Assembly (NCBI GenBank): GCA_934098345.1
Contig: CAKONX010000023.1
Coordinates: 1 to 17,169 of the forward strand
DNA: 17,169 nucleotides
Direction of reading: 5' to 3'
DNA from: an uncultured Bacilli bacterium
Lineage (GTDB): Bacteria > Bacillota_I > Bacilli_A > RF39 > UBA660
The position numbers were made by a program, and so were the translations under genes. Below, piece by piece: positions 6,124 to 13,695 of the stretch. The stretch's first letter is position 1. Each line of letters opens with the position of its first letter. Below the pieces are notes generated by a model, which was given only the letters and a program-made list of their open reading frames with translations, searched no databases and was not told the origin of the DNA.

Positions 6124-7245
6124 CTAGTGAGCTACTAATTTATCCCATCTATTATTACCAGAAGATGCAGAAGTAAAGTTTTGATTTATTTGGTTTGTTA
6201 TTACTTTTGCTTTTTCATTAATTGGCTGACCAGCTTTTAAATACGCCGGTGCAGTACTTCTATACATCAAATTAGAAAATATTTCTGCTCTATCTTCGTT
6301 ATATGCAGATTTAGCATATTTAGATACAAAATAATAAGGATTATCTAAAAGATAAACATATTTGTTATCTTGAGCTCCATAACTAAATCCTTCTGGATTA
6401 TATTTTGCTATACTTTGTTCCAAAGTGTAACTACTATAGATTCCTTTTGAAGTAAAATAGCAATCTATTGCATGCATTAATTCATGATGTACCGTATTTT
6501 CCAAAATAGAAGATTTCGGAGAATGCGTTGCTACAATTAAAATTACTAATGTTGAACTATTGTTATTATCAGTAACTCCTCCTGCATAACCATTAATATA
6601 GTCAACCAAATAAATTGAAATAGGTTTCCATTTATTTTTTATTTCACTAAAAAATGATTTTGGATATTTTTTCAATGCATCTTCAATTTTAGTTAAATTA
6701 TAACTAATTACTTCATCATCATAAATTTTTCTAGGTGAAGCATAAGAGTTTTTATATACTCCATCAACTTCATCTTTATACCCAACAATAACATTATATT
6801 TAGAAAGTAATTTATTTCTAAATTCATTATTTGCTTGTTCTTGAGTTTTTATTGTTGTTGTACTTTTTTCAGTTGCTGTTGTTGTCATATTATTTTTAGT
6901 TTGATTTATTTTAGTTGTACTATTTATTTCTTTATCACTATTTCCGCTATTGGATTTTTTTTCATTTCCTCTATCTGCTTCAATGTGTTCAGTAGTATTT
7001 TTCTCATTTTCTATTTTACTATTATCATTACTTACAACATCATTTGTTTTTTTACTATTTTCTTCTGATATTGTTGTTTCAAAGTCATCTAAATTACTAG
7101 TCTCAATTTCCTGAATTTTATTATCGTTTTTCTCTTTTAAATTTGAATTTATTTTATTGTTTATAGAAAGTAATGTAATGGATAATATACTTAATATTAA
7201 CATACATCCAATTAAAATACTTTTTTTATTTACTTCTTTTTTCAT
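6124..7245 (-). CDS. membrane-anchored or secreted HExxH zinc metalloprotease
   Basis: This 373-residue protein has a basic N-terminus, a single hydrophobic segment (about 10-28), then a long low-complexity Asn/Ser/Thr/Glu-rich linker (30-137, with Thr runs at 121-131) typical of cell-wall-spanning spacers. The C-terminal domain carries the zinc-protease motif HELMH (His254, Glu255, His258) in VHHELMHAID and, about 60 residues later, NEDRAEIFSNLM, where Glu321 (or Glu317) could be the third zinc ligand. It would hydrolyse peptides outside the cell. The HELMHAID plus downstream E-x-x-A-E layout resembles the uncharacterised putative zinc-binding metallopeptidases and the lethal-factor-like fold. 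The N-terminal segment lacks a clear cleavage site, so anchoring is favoured. AAAAGGAG precedes the ATG. The Ig-like lipoprotein lies downstream. Confidence 0.8.
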   Translation of the reverse strand: MKKEVNKKSILIGCMLILSILSITLLSINNKINSNLKEKNDNKIQEIETSNLDDFETTISEENSKKTNDVVSNDNSKIENEKNTTEHIEADRGNEKKSNSGNSDKEINSTTKINQTKNNMTTTATEKSTTTIKTQEQANNEFRNKLLSKYNVIVGYKDEVDGVYKNSYASPRKIYDDEVISYNLTKIEDALKKYPKSFFSEIKNKWKPISIYLVDYINGYAGGVTDNNNSSTLVILIVATHSPKSSILENTVHHELMHAIDCYFTSKGIYSSYTLEQSIAKYNPEGFSYGAQDNKYVYLLDNPYYFVSKYAKSAYNEDRAEIFSNLMYRSTAPAYLKAGQPINEKAKVITNQINQNFTSASSGNNRWDKLVAH

Positions 7246-7305
7246 ACTTCTCCTTTTACTTCTCTTAATTTAGTTTTGAATATAACTATTTATAATTTCA
7301 TAAGT

Positions 7306-7334
7306 ATTATCTCAATTGATGCATGTGTCTTCAA
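7306..7334 (-). promoter_or_regulatory. possible metalloprotease promoter
   Basis: TTGAAG (7329-7334), a 17-nt spacer and GATAAT (7306-7311), about 60 nt upstream of the start codon. The match is moderate. I see no clear terminator between this site and the preceding gene, so readthrough is possible. Confidence 0.35.
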
Positions 7335-7356
7335 TAATAATATGATTTTCTTTTTT

Positions 7357-8067
7357 CTATTTATTATTTGAACTAAAACTCAATTTTTTTATTTTGTTTC
7401 TCTCATATAAATATTCTTCCATATGGATTTGATGTCCATAATCATTAATATCATCAATGTTTTGCATTTTTCTAAACATTCTCATAAATACTATATTAAA
7501 AGGATTATATCTACTTCCTGAATTACGGAATCTAATTCCCATTATTCCTAAAAAATTATTCTCTCTTTCATAACCTTCAACGTAAGGTTGAGTTTTAAAT
7601 TCTATTAAAAATCTATTTTCTAATTTATGAATTAAAACTTTATTTGCTACTTCGAATCCAGTTTCATCAGAAACCCAAGTAATTATTTTTTCTTCATCAT
7701 TATATAAATCATTATAATGTGCCATATTAAACATTCTATATCTTTTTTTCTCTAATTCTTGTTCTTCTAAATAATATTCCTTTTCTTCATCTGTTTCTAC
7801 ATATGGTGGAAATTCACATTCTCTATCAAAAATATTTATATTTTTAATATCATAGAATAGTTTTTCAAATAAAGAGTATACTTGGTAATTTTCTTTTGTA
7901 ATTTCAAAACTATCATATGAATATTCTTCGTCTTTATCTATTTTATTATTTTTAATAATCCAGTGTAGATCACCTGTTCCAGCAAACACGATTGATAAAG
8001 TTTTATTTTCTTCAATTAAGTGAATATCTTTTGTACCATATTCATTTGTTTTTAATACTACTTTCAT
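7357..8067 (-). CDS. unknown 236-residue protein, coupled to the upstream gene
   Basis: I do not recognise this protein. It starts with MKVVLKTNEYGTKDIHLIEE and a strand-rich N-terminus with FAGTGDLHWIIK. An acidic, highly charged central helix follows (about 88-110), and the C-terminal part has strands ending in GIMGIRFRNSGSRYNPFNIV and a basic tail. There is no export signal. Its start lies inside the 3' end of the upstream gene (26-nt overlap) and uses a GGAGAAAATT ribosome binding site within that gene, which indicates translational coupling and a joint function. The acidic, soluble, mixed-fold character would fit an immunity-type protein, but that is speculation. Confidence 0.75.
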   Translation of the reverse strand: MKVVLKTNEYGTKDIHLIEENKTLSIVFAGTGDLHWIIKNNKIDKDEEYSYDSFEITKENYQVYSLFEKLFYDIKNINIFDRECEFPPYVETDEEKEYYLEEQELEKKRYRMFNMAHYNDLYNDEEKIITWVSDETGFEVANKVLIHKLENRFLIEFKTQPYVEGYERENNFLGIMGIRFRNSGSRYNPFNIVFMRMFRKMQNIDDINDYGHQIHMEEYLYERNKIKKLSFSSNNK

Positions 8068-8461
8068 AATTTTCTCCTAATTCATATTCTACATTTACAT
8101 TAATTTCTAAAGACTCTAACTTTGTATCTAAATGTCCTCTCATATTCATATAACATGCATCAGTAAAATCATCAAACTTAAAGTAAAATCTTATAGAATT
8201 AATAGTTGTTTTTTCAATATAACAAGTAGTTGGCCATATAAGAGCAGATTCCCCATTTTCGCAGAAATTGTATTCATTAAATTCTATATCATGCTTTTCT
8301 CCTATTGGCACTTTATGTATTTCATCCCAATTGTATATATGTACACAATAACGGTATTTATCATTTTTATCAGCTACATATAAAGCACTTTTATCTAGGT
8401 CTATTTCACATATTTCAATTTTTTTACCATTTAAAATCATAATATTTTCATTAATGTTCAT
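8042..8461 (-). CDS. unknown 139-residue protein
   Basis: A small acidic soluble protein with predicted beta strands (MILNGKKIEICEIDLDKSAL, YRYCVHIYNWDEIHKVPIG, SIRFYFKFDDFTDACYMNM) and no transmembrane segment. GAGG lies 8 nt upstream of the ATG, and an extended -10 promoter lies about 30 nt upstream. It overlaps the next gene by 26 nt. I do not recognise the family; the layout resembles small WD-x-x-H-rich hypothetical proteins that occur beside toxin genes, but no toxin is visible here. Confidence 0.7.
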   Translation of the reverse strand: MNINENIMILNGKKIEICEIDLDKSALYVADKNDKYRYCVHIYNWDEIHKVPIGEKHDIEFNEYNFCENGESALIWPTTCYIEKTTINSIRFYFKFDDFTDACYMNMRGHLDTKLESLEINVNVEYELGENYESSIKNK

Positions 8462-8492
8462 GTTTATTACCTCATTTATAAAATATACACTT

Positions 8493-8501
8493 ATTTTAGC
8501 A
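8493..8501 (-). promoter_or_regulatory. extended -10 promoter (TGCTAAAAT)
   Basis: TGCTAAAAT follows immediately after the U-run of the SIS-gene terminator, the same layout as at 97-112 and 2975-2989. It lies about 30 nt before the start codon at 8461 and probably drives the two overlapping unknown genes. Confidence 0.5.
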
Positions 8502-8528
8502 TAAAAAAAACAGATTAAAAAGTAATCT
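8502..8528 (-). terminator. intrinsic terminator of the SIS-domain gene
   Basis: Stem AGATTA (8523-8528) / TAATCT (8512-8517) with a 5-nt loop, then GTTTTTTTT, 12 nt after the stop codon. Confidence 0.75.
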
Positions 8529-8539
8529 ATTTTCTTATA

Positions 8540-9463
8540 TTATACTGAACCATTGAAATAATATATTTTTTTGACTATTGGGCTATAATCAACACCTGAT
8601 AAATCTTTATTTTTCATTTCAGCAATATATTTAGTTAAATACATACATTTAATTAGAAGAATATATTCTGACATAGGTGTATTTTTCGAATCAAGTTTAA
8701 TTACATCTTTATAATACTTAGGTAACTCTCGCAATAATACTTTATCTAATTCAGTATTTAAATTAAAATATATAGCTATATTATTATTCGTAGTTGAAAA
8801 TGTACTTCTTCCATGACAATAAGAATATTTATCATGTATTGCTGGGACACCTATTCCTGCTTCCACCATGGTAGATTCTAAATATTTGCTAGCTGTTGAA
8901 GTCTCTAAACCTGAAAATATTTCAAAAACATCACAGCTAACATCAAAATCAAATGTATATGGGTCCGTATTATCAAATATATAATCTATATAATCTCTAA
9001 TATTATCATAATAATAACTGAGTAAAACTCCACAAGGAATTAATGTAGATGCTAAAGATATAAAACTATGTTCTTTATCTTTACAATTATAAGTTAAACT
9101 AGTAACGTTATCTAATTCACTTTCTCTTCCAGCAAATAAATAATGTTCCATAGCATTTGAAAACGCTAGTTTAATTCCAGAAGTATTTCCAGAATAGCTA
9201 CAAGCTATTACAGATTTATATCCATTAGTATTTAAGTATTTAAAATCTCTTGGTTCAACACACCTCGTAATAATATTATTTTTCTTATTTAGTATTCCTG
9301 CCGCATAATTTGCAACAACACTTGATCCTCCAACTCCAGTAACTAAAATAGGTTCATTTATCTTCTTTAATTCATAACGAATTTTTTCTAAATCAGTTCT
9401 GTATAAAGCATCATATAACCTATCATCTAACTTTTTAAAATTTTCTTCCATATTCTTTTTCAT
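8540..9463 (-). CDS. SIS-domain sugar-phosphate-binding protein
   Basis: SIS domains bind phosphosugars and occur in isomerases, deglycases and regulators. The N-terminal fold is visible: VTGVGGSSVVANYA (41-54) after the first strand, then CSYSGNTSG (88-96), whose Ser89, Ser91, Gly92 and Thr94 form the phosphate-binding loop. A second half follows with STMVEAGIGVPAIHDKYSYC and HGRSTF (217-222), like the second SIS lobe of double-SIS enzymes, where the Glu and His are usual catalytic positions. At 307 residues it matches double-SIS proteins. The reaction cannot be fixed; fructosamine-6-phosphate deglycase, phosphoglucose or phosphomannose isomerase are related possibilities. AGGAGG lies 7 nt before the ATG inside a hairpin. 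The broken WYL regulator gene lies immediately upstream. Confidence 0.8.
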   Translation of the reverse strand: MKKNMEENFKKLDDRLYDALYRTDLEKIRYELKKINEPILVTGVGGSSVVANYAAGILNKKNNIITRCVEPRDFKYLNTNGYKSVIACSYSGNTSGIKLAFSNAMEHYLFAGRESELDNVTSLTYNCKDKEHSFISLASTLIPCGVLLSYYYDNIRDYIDYIFDNTDPYTFDFDVSCDVFEIFSGLETSTASKYLESTMVEAGIGVPAIHDKYSYCHGRSTFSTTNNNIAIYFNLNTELDKVLLRELPKYYKDVIKLDSKNTPMSEYILLIKCMYLTKYIAEMKNKDLSGVDYSPIVKKIYYFNGSV

Positions 9464-9470
9464 AAAAAAT

Positions 9471-9502
9471 CCTCCTCAAGTAAAAAATATCACTTAAAGA
9501 GG
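9471..9502 (-). promoter_or_regulatory. hairpin containing the SIS-gene ribosome binding site
   Basis: On the minus strand CCTCTTTAAGT (9492-9502) can pair along its full 11 bp with ACTTGAGGAGG (9471-9481), including two G-U pairs, across a 10-nt loop. The 3' arm contains the AGGAGG used by the SIS gene and is followed by ATTTTTT and ATG. It therefore looks both like a ribosome-binding-site sequestrator and like an intrinsic terminator between the WYL regulator and the SIS gene. Confidence 0.65.
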
Positions 9503-9517
9503 AAATATTTCGTCTAC

Positions 9518-10102
9518 TTAAAATTTTTCATCTAGTAATTTAATTTCGTTTATTCTTTTTAATTCAAAATGTCTTAAATCATTTCTTAATTCACAAAAAG
9601 CTGCACAACCCCAACCAGTATTATATAAAAATAGATCATAAGGTCTAATAACTCTGTCTTGATTTCCTTGAGTATATGAATAATAATTTATTTTTACTTT
9701 TCTTTTTTCTTTTATTGCTCGTGCTAAAATATTATAACAATTTTTTATGTTATCTTTTAATTCTAATTTTTCATTCGTTTAATCAAAATAAACACCATGC
9801 ACTTTATCAGCAATAATTTGAAGTTTTTCTCTGTCTTTTTCATCTACGTTTAAATTTTTCAAAAATTCATAGTCTGATTTAGTAAATTTTCTAGAAGGGA
9901 TTCTTACACTTTGGTTTAATACATATCCACCATATGGCCCCATTAAAGTATCTATATAAATTCCAGCTTTTTCTAGTTCTTCTTTATATACTCTTACCAT
10001 TCTTTCTGATACTTCTAATTTCTCTGATAATTCTTTAATGCTATATTTTCTTCCATTTTCTAAATATTCAAGCATTAATATAACATTAGATATCTTTGAC
10101 AT
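9518..10102 (-). pseudogene. HTH/WYL transcriptional regulator interrupted by one in-frame TAA
   Basis: WYL regulators join an N-terminal winged helix to a ligand-sensing WYL domain. From the ATG at 10102 (after AAGGTGAT) the frame gives the DNA-binding part KELSEKLEVSERMVRVYKEE, the wing GPYGGYVLN, and a linker ending in VHGVYFD, then TAA at 9779-9781. The same frame continues past the stop for 86 codons with a WYL core: ILARAIKEKRKVKINYYSYT, VIRPYDLFLYNTGWGCAAFC, LRHFELKRINEIKLL, ending at 9518. Only one base change separates it from an intact frame. The C-terminal extension common in WYL proteins is absent. No start codon follows the internal stop, so the WYL part is not expected on its own; the HTH part (about 107 residues) may be made. 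It may once have controlled the SIS gene 54 nt downstream. Confidence 0.8.
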
Positions 10103-10172
10103 AATATCACCTTGTTTCTTTTCTACTAAGTTTAACAATATAATTTCCTATTTACAATAATCATTAAAATAT

Positions 10173-10460
10173 TTAATTTAATTCATAAACTTTTTTAATA
10201 CTACCAAATCTTACACATATTGATTTAAAACTGCTTCTTTTAATACCGATAATTTTATCTAAATTATTAGCAACATTAATAATTTTTGCTTTCATAAAAT
10301 GAGTTATAACATATTCAGCATCATTAATTTCATTTTTATATTTTAAAAATGAGTGATCAATTGGAAAACCTAATATATTTTCAATATCATTAAAACTGAG
10401 AATTAGGTTTTCTTCTCCATTGTTTTTGATATATTCCCAAAGTGTTTTATATTTACTCAT
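10173..10460 (-). CDS. small DUF-like protein with divergent C-terminus
   Basis: A 95-residue protein. The N-terminal half (YKTLWEYIKNNGEENLILSF, then IENILGFPIDHSFLKYKNE) matches a common Firmicutes family of about 70 residues built on LWEYI, a Phe-x-x-Ile-Glu-x-Ile helix and GFPIDHSFL, whose function is unknown. The usual ending of that family is replaced by a different sequence ending LDKIIGIKRSSFKSI and RFGSIKKVYELN. That tail faintly resembles a helix-hairpin-helix such as the end of UvrC (LDDIPGIG then HFGS-x-K-K-I). The start ATG at 10460 overlaps the last codons of the TetR gene by 8 nt (ATGAGTAA), so translation is coupled. It may be a partner or effector of the regulator. Confidence 0.65.
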   Translation of the reverse strand: MSKYKTLWEYIKNNGEENLILSFNDIENILGFPIDHSFLKYKNEINDAEYVITHFMKAKIINVANNLDKIIGIKRSSFKSICVRFGSIKKVYELN

Positions 10461-11088
10461 TATTATCATTCTTTTTAGGTTTAAGTTTATTATTCATATA
10501 AAAATCAATTATTTCTTTTTTAGCATTTCCTTTTTGAACTTCAAATAATATCATTGACATATATTGTTCTCCTAAAAGTGTATCTATTTCTTCATCACTA
10601 AAATTAAAAGTATTATTAGCAACTAAAGATGCGATTCCGTTTACAAATAACCACATTTTTAAATGAAAATACTTAGCTTCTTCTTTAGTTAAACCAGTTT
10701 GTTTTGATATAAGTTCTCCAATAATTTCATTAGTACCATTTAAGTCTACAAAACATAATACTTCATCATTAATATTACTATTAAAAAGAAGATGAAATAA
10801 AGCAGGTTCTTCTCTAGCAAACGCTATATAATTTTTTCCAATATCTTTATATGCTGGTTTATCATAATTACTTCTTAACATTGCTTTATCAAACAAACTA
10901 GATATTTCTTTTAAAACATCTTTTTTTAATTCTTTCATATTAGAATAATGGTAAAAAATTGGTTGAGTTGAACAATTTAATTTGCTAGCAATATTTCTAG
11001 TTGATAGTTTTTCTATTCCAGATTCTCTAATAATATTTATAGAAGCATTTATTATATCTTCTTTAGTTACTTTTTTTACTGCAGGCAT
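10453..11088 (-). CDS. TetR/AcrR-family transcriptional regulator
   Basis: This 211-residue protein has the standard TetR length. The N-terminal DNA-binding domain (about 8-55) reads TKEDIINASINIIRESGIEK, STRNIASKLNCSTQPIFYHY, NMKELKKDVL, with the recognition helix around Ser40-Tyr48. The C-terminal ligand domain is helical (PALFHLLF, EEAKYFHLKMWLFVNGIASL). It probably represses nearby genes, possibly its own operon with the small overlapping gene downstream. AGAGGTG precedes the ATG and a TTTACA/TAAAAT promoter lies 28-51 nt upstream. The ligand is unknown. No transporter gene, the common TetR target, is adjacent. Confidence 0.9.
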   Translation of the reverse strand: MPAVKKVTKEDIINASINIIRESGIEKLSTRNIASKLNCSTQPIFYHYSNMKELKKDVLKEISSLFDKAMLRSNYDKPAYKDIGKNYIAFAREEPALFHLLFNSNINDEVLCFVDLNGTNEIIGELISKQTGLTKEEAKYFHLKMWLFVNGIASLVANNTFNFSDEEIDTLLGEQYMSMILFEVQKGNAKKEIIDFYMNNKLKPKKNDNNE

Positions 11089-11110
11089 TTTTACACCTCT
11101 TTCATGTTTT

Positions 11111-11139
11111 ATTTTATATCAAGTGTTATATTTTGTAAA
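11111..11139 (-). promoter_or_regulatory. TetR gene promoter
   Basis: TTTACA (11134-11139), a 17-nt spacer and TAAAAT (11111-11116). An imperfect palindrome around TGTATATTTACA overlaps the -35 and may be an operator. Confidence 0.45.
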
Positions 11140-11160
11140 TATACATTTAGTAGATAATAT

Positions 11161-11934
11161 TTATCTTTTATTATAATTAGATTTCGTTAAGATTTTTACA
11201 AACCCATTGGGAATTTTTTTATTTACAGTTTCTATTAAATCATGAGGAACTCCATAAATTGCTCCAGCAACTGAACCGACTATTGCTACGTTAGTGTCAG
11301 TGTCTCCTCCCATATAAATAATTTGTTTTATTGCATCCTCAAAACTATTAGAATTAAATATAGCATATAGAACATTTCCAAAAGTTACTTTACATGTAGT
11401 ATTAAATTTAGTAAATGGAACATATTCAATTTTTAGATTAAGTTTTTTAATAACTTCTTCTTTACTGTATTCAACTCTAAAATAGTAAATCATTAAAGCT
11501 ATTTTAGTTGCATAAAAAAGAGCTTCACTGGTATTATGAGTAGGTATTGTTGCTGAGAAAGCATTCTTTATTACTTCTTGTTCTGTATTAAACATATAAC
11601 CGACTGGAGAAATTCTCATCATTGCTCCATTTCCAATGCTCGTTCCATTAGTTTCATTTCTACTCCATTTTATAATGCTAGGAGAAAAAGACGTTTTAAA
11701 ATAAGGATAAAAGTCTGGTTTGTAATTAGAATATTTAACTATATATTCTTTTAAATATTCTAAATATTTGCATTCATTTAAAATAGCATCAAGTATTGCA
11801 ATAGTCAAAATAGTATCATCACTAAAAAATGAGTTAGAAGGAATTAACTCATCTATATTAATATTTTTTATTTATTTAGTTTGTTGATATTCATAAATAC
11901 TTCCAGCTAAATCACCAATAATTGCTCCATACAT
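11161..11934 (-). pseudogene. ADP-ribosylglycohydrolase interrupted by one in-frame TAA
   Basis: The frame encodes an ADP-ribosylglycohydrolase (DraG/ARH family), which uses two Mg ions to remove ADP-ribose from proteins or other targets. From ATG at 11934 it reads MYGAIIGDLAGSIYEYQQTK, then TAA at 11872-11874 (codon 21), and continues in the same frame with the family signature SDDT (38-41), GNGAMMRISPVGYM (101-114) and GGDTDTNVAIVGSVAGAIYG (209-228), ending normally at 11161. The metal ligands are all encoded. Relatives have Glu or another residue at codon 21, so this is one nonsense change. Reinitiation would have to use an internal codon such as TTG at 11808, after the SDDT motif, giving a protein without one metal site. 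It ends an operon after the nuclease-like gene (29 nt gap). Confidence 0.85.
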
Positions 11935-11963
11935 TTTATAACCACTTATTAAAGTATTTTAAA

Positions 11964-12509
11964 TTAGTAAAAATTAATTATCTTGCTTTTAAATACTTTT
12001 CCTTCTTTATAATACTCAATTTTTATTCTATTGTTTCTTTTATCAACCTCGTAATATACTCCTAAAAGATAATTACAGACATGCTTTGGTAAGCATTTAC
12101 CATCAGCACTCCAAATAGAATCATAACTACTTTTAGTTAATATTTTGAGTCTTTTTTTGTCATTTTCTTTTTCTTCTTTTGATGCATCCGACTTTTTCAT
12201 TTCTATACAAATAAGATTATCTTGTATTAAGTTTGTTCCTCTACTATGAATAATAATATCGCAAGTGACGTTGATTATTTCTGAATTATTGTCATCAAAA
12301 ATAGTTTTAAGCCTATTTCCGTTACGATTATATTCTGTATCAACAAAATATCCAGTTATATTATTATCTTTTAAAGTTTCTTCTAAATATATTGAAAATC
12401 TACTATACCAACTTCTTTCAGAAACATCTAATTCAATAAGATTTATATCTTTACTTAAGAATTTAGCATTAGCTTTTTCAAATATTTTTATTAATAATTC
12501 TGTATTCAT
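11964..12509 (-). CDS. PD-(D/E)XK nuclease-like protein
   Basis: A 181-residue protein with the hallmark of the PD-(D/E)XK nuclease fold: a helix with Glu31 (DVSERSWYSRFSIYLEE), then DTEYNRNG, Asp84 in CDIIIHSRG, and Glu103/Lys105 in NLICIEMKKS (D-x18-E-x-K). Asp117 in a following helix (NDKKRLKIL) also fits relatives whose pattern is ERS...R, YNR, PDIIVHRRG, E-x-KK. Members cut DNA or are inactive nuclease folds in phages and defence or repair contexts; the target here is unknown. The catalytic Asp, Glu and Lys are intact, so activity is plausible. Its ATG lies 3 nt after the stop of the RsgI-like/PepSY gene and has no strong ribosome binding site, so it depends on coupled translation. The ADP-ribosylglycohydrolase frame follows 29 nt downstream. 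Confidence 0.7.
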   Translation of the reverse strand: MNTELLIKIFEKANAKFLSKDINLIELDVSERSWYSRFSIYLEETLKDNNITGYFVDTEYNRNGNRLKTIFDDNNSEIINVTCDIIIHSRGTNLIQDNLICIEMKKSDASKEEKENDKKRLKILTKSSYDSIWSADGKCLPKHVCNYLLGVYYEVDKRNNRIKIEYYKEGKVFKSKIINFY

Positions 12510-12512
12510 TAA

Positions 12513-13673
12513 TTATGTCCATGTTCTTTCATTAGAAACTGCACCAGTCATAGCATCTATTTCTAAACTATAATATGTTCCAGAACATCTAGATGCAAAA
12601 GAATATCTAAGCTTCCCATTCTTTATATCAAAATATGCTTGAACAAAATCACAGGATGATGGATCAATTCCAAATTTGTTTACTCCTATAGATTTTGCTT
12701 CTCCTTCAGTAATTTTTGGTTTATCCATTGGAACTACTTTTTGCTCAATAACATTACCAGTTACTGAATCAATTGTTACATAGTATTTGTTATCATCATT
12801 ATAGCCCATGAATTGATATGAAAGGCAATATGAACTACGTTTATCATCTACTCTATGAGTTTGTGAGCTTTTAATACCTAAACTGCTAGCGTTAATTGCT
12901 GTTTTTGCATATTCAGTTGCTTTAGAAAGTCCAATATCTGCAGGATAATCAAATTTTGATGTTCTTGGTTTATTTTTATTATATGTACACCAGACTCCAC
13001 TAGTATCCGTTGGATCACTTGGTATAGATAAACTAGTTTTAGTAGTGGTTTTCTTTGTAGTTGTTGCTGCTTCTTTTGTTGTTACTTCAGTAGTTATTTT
13101 TTCTTCTTTAGCATTACTAATTTCTGTAATACTTCTATCTTTCAAGTCTTCAACTTTTAATTCTGAGTTTTGTTTTAAAATACTTTCAATATATGCTGCT
13201 TTATTAATTGATATATTATATTCTTCACTTATTTTTTTAGCTTCATCAGTTATATAAGTTTCAATAATTTGTGCATTTTTATTTTTCTCTTTAAAATTAT
13301 CAGATATAATTTCTTTTACTGATGATGAAGAAACTTTACCATCAACATTTATAAGGATAGTTACTTCTTCTTTAACAAATTCGGTTTCAATTAATTTATT
13401 ATTTATAATATCTATTGCTGTTTTTAAATCCTTTTCTTTTATATCATCTGTATCAATAACTGATGCATCATTATTTAAAGCACTTGCATTAATAACTACA
13501 TCATTTTCATCTAATTCGAGTTTAATGCTTGGATTAATATCCATTATAATTGTAGATACAATTTTTCTTTCTACACTTTCTTTTTTATTATTTTTATTTA
13601 ATATCAAAAATAATAAAATGATAATTGATATTGTTAAAAAAATGGAGGAAATAATCAGTACCTTCTTTTTCAT
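12513..13673 (-). CDS. membrane-anchored RsgI-like and PepSY-domain surface protein
   Basis: This 386-residue protein has one membrane segment (about 5-26) after a short basic N-terminus; the rest should be extracellular. The first outer domain (about 38-185) follows the middle domain of RsgI-type anti-sigma factors: STIIMDINPSIKLELDENDV, INASALNNDA, then INKAAYIESILKQNSELKVE and DLKDRSITEI. A Thr-rich linker (194-213) leads to two PepSY-like repeats: IGLSKATEYAKTAI...YYVTIDSVTGNVIEQ (247-311) and ITEGEAKSIGVNKFG...YYSLEIDAMTGAV (321-379). PepSY domains are known as peptidase inhibitors or binding modules. The cytoplasmic anti-sigma domain of true RsgI is absent, so this is a surface protein rather than a proven regulator. 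No sigma-I gene is visible. The ribosome binding site is weak. A nuclease-like gene follows after 3 nt. Confidence 0.8.
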   Translation of the reverse strand: MKKKVLIISSIFLTISIIILLFLILNKNNKKESVERKIVSTIIMDINPSIKLELDENDVVINASALNNDASVIDTDDIKEKDLKTAIDIINNKLIETEFVKEEVTILINVDGKVSSSSVKEIISDNFKEKNKNAQIIETYITDEAKKISEEYNISINKAAYIESILKQNSELKVEDLKDRSITEISNAKEEKITTEVTTKEAATTTKKTTTKTSLSIPSDPTDTSGVWCTYNKNKPRTSKFDYPADIGLSKATEYAKTAINASSLGIKSSQTHRVDDKRSSYCLSYQFMGYNDDNKYYVTIDSVTGNVIEQKVVPMDKPKITEGEAKSIGVNKFGIDPSSCDFVQAYFDIKNGKLRYSFASRCSGTYYSLEIDAMTGAVSNERTWT

Positions 13674-13695
13674 AACTCACACTCTTTCTAATTTA

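Noticed and set aside
6835..7068. Plus-strand frame encoding a Phe/Cys/Ile-rich protein
   Set aside because: It is the antisense of the Asn/Ser/Thr/Glu-rich linker of the metalloprotease. It has no ribosome binding site and a composition explained by the opposite strand.
6836..7068. Tandem repeat or CRISPR-like pattern of short repeated words
   Set aside because: Repeated ACT/AAT codons in low-complexity linkers give a repetitive look, but there are no regular repeat-spacer units. No CRISPR array was found anywhere in the window.
9779..11874. TAA reassigned to an amino acid
   Set aside because: Two conserved frames contain one TAA each, but TAA also ends most intact genes here, so recoding of the codon is not supported.
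13045..13257. Plus-strand Val/Ser/Leu-rich frame
   Set aside because: Antisense shadow of the Thr/Glu/Lys-rich linker region of the RsgI-like protein, with no initiation signal. The same applies to plus-strand frames at 8132, 10982, 12265, 13525, 15088 and 15845-16737.
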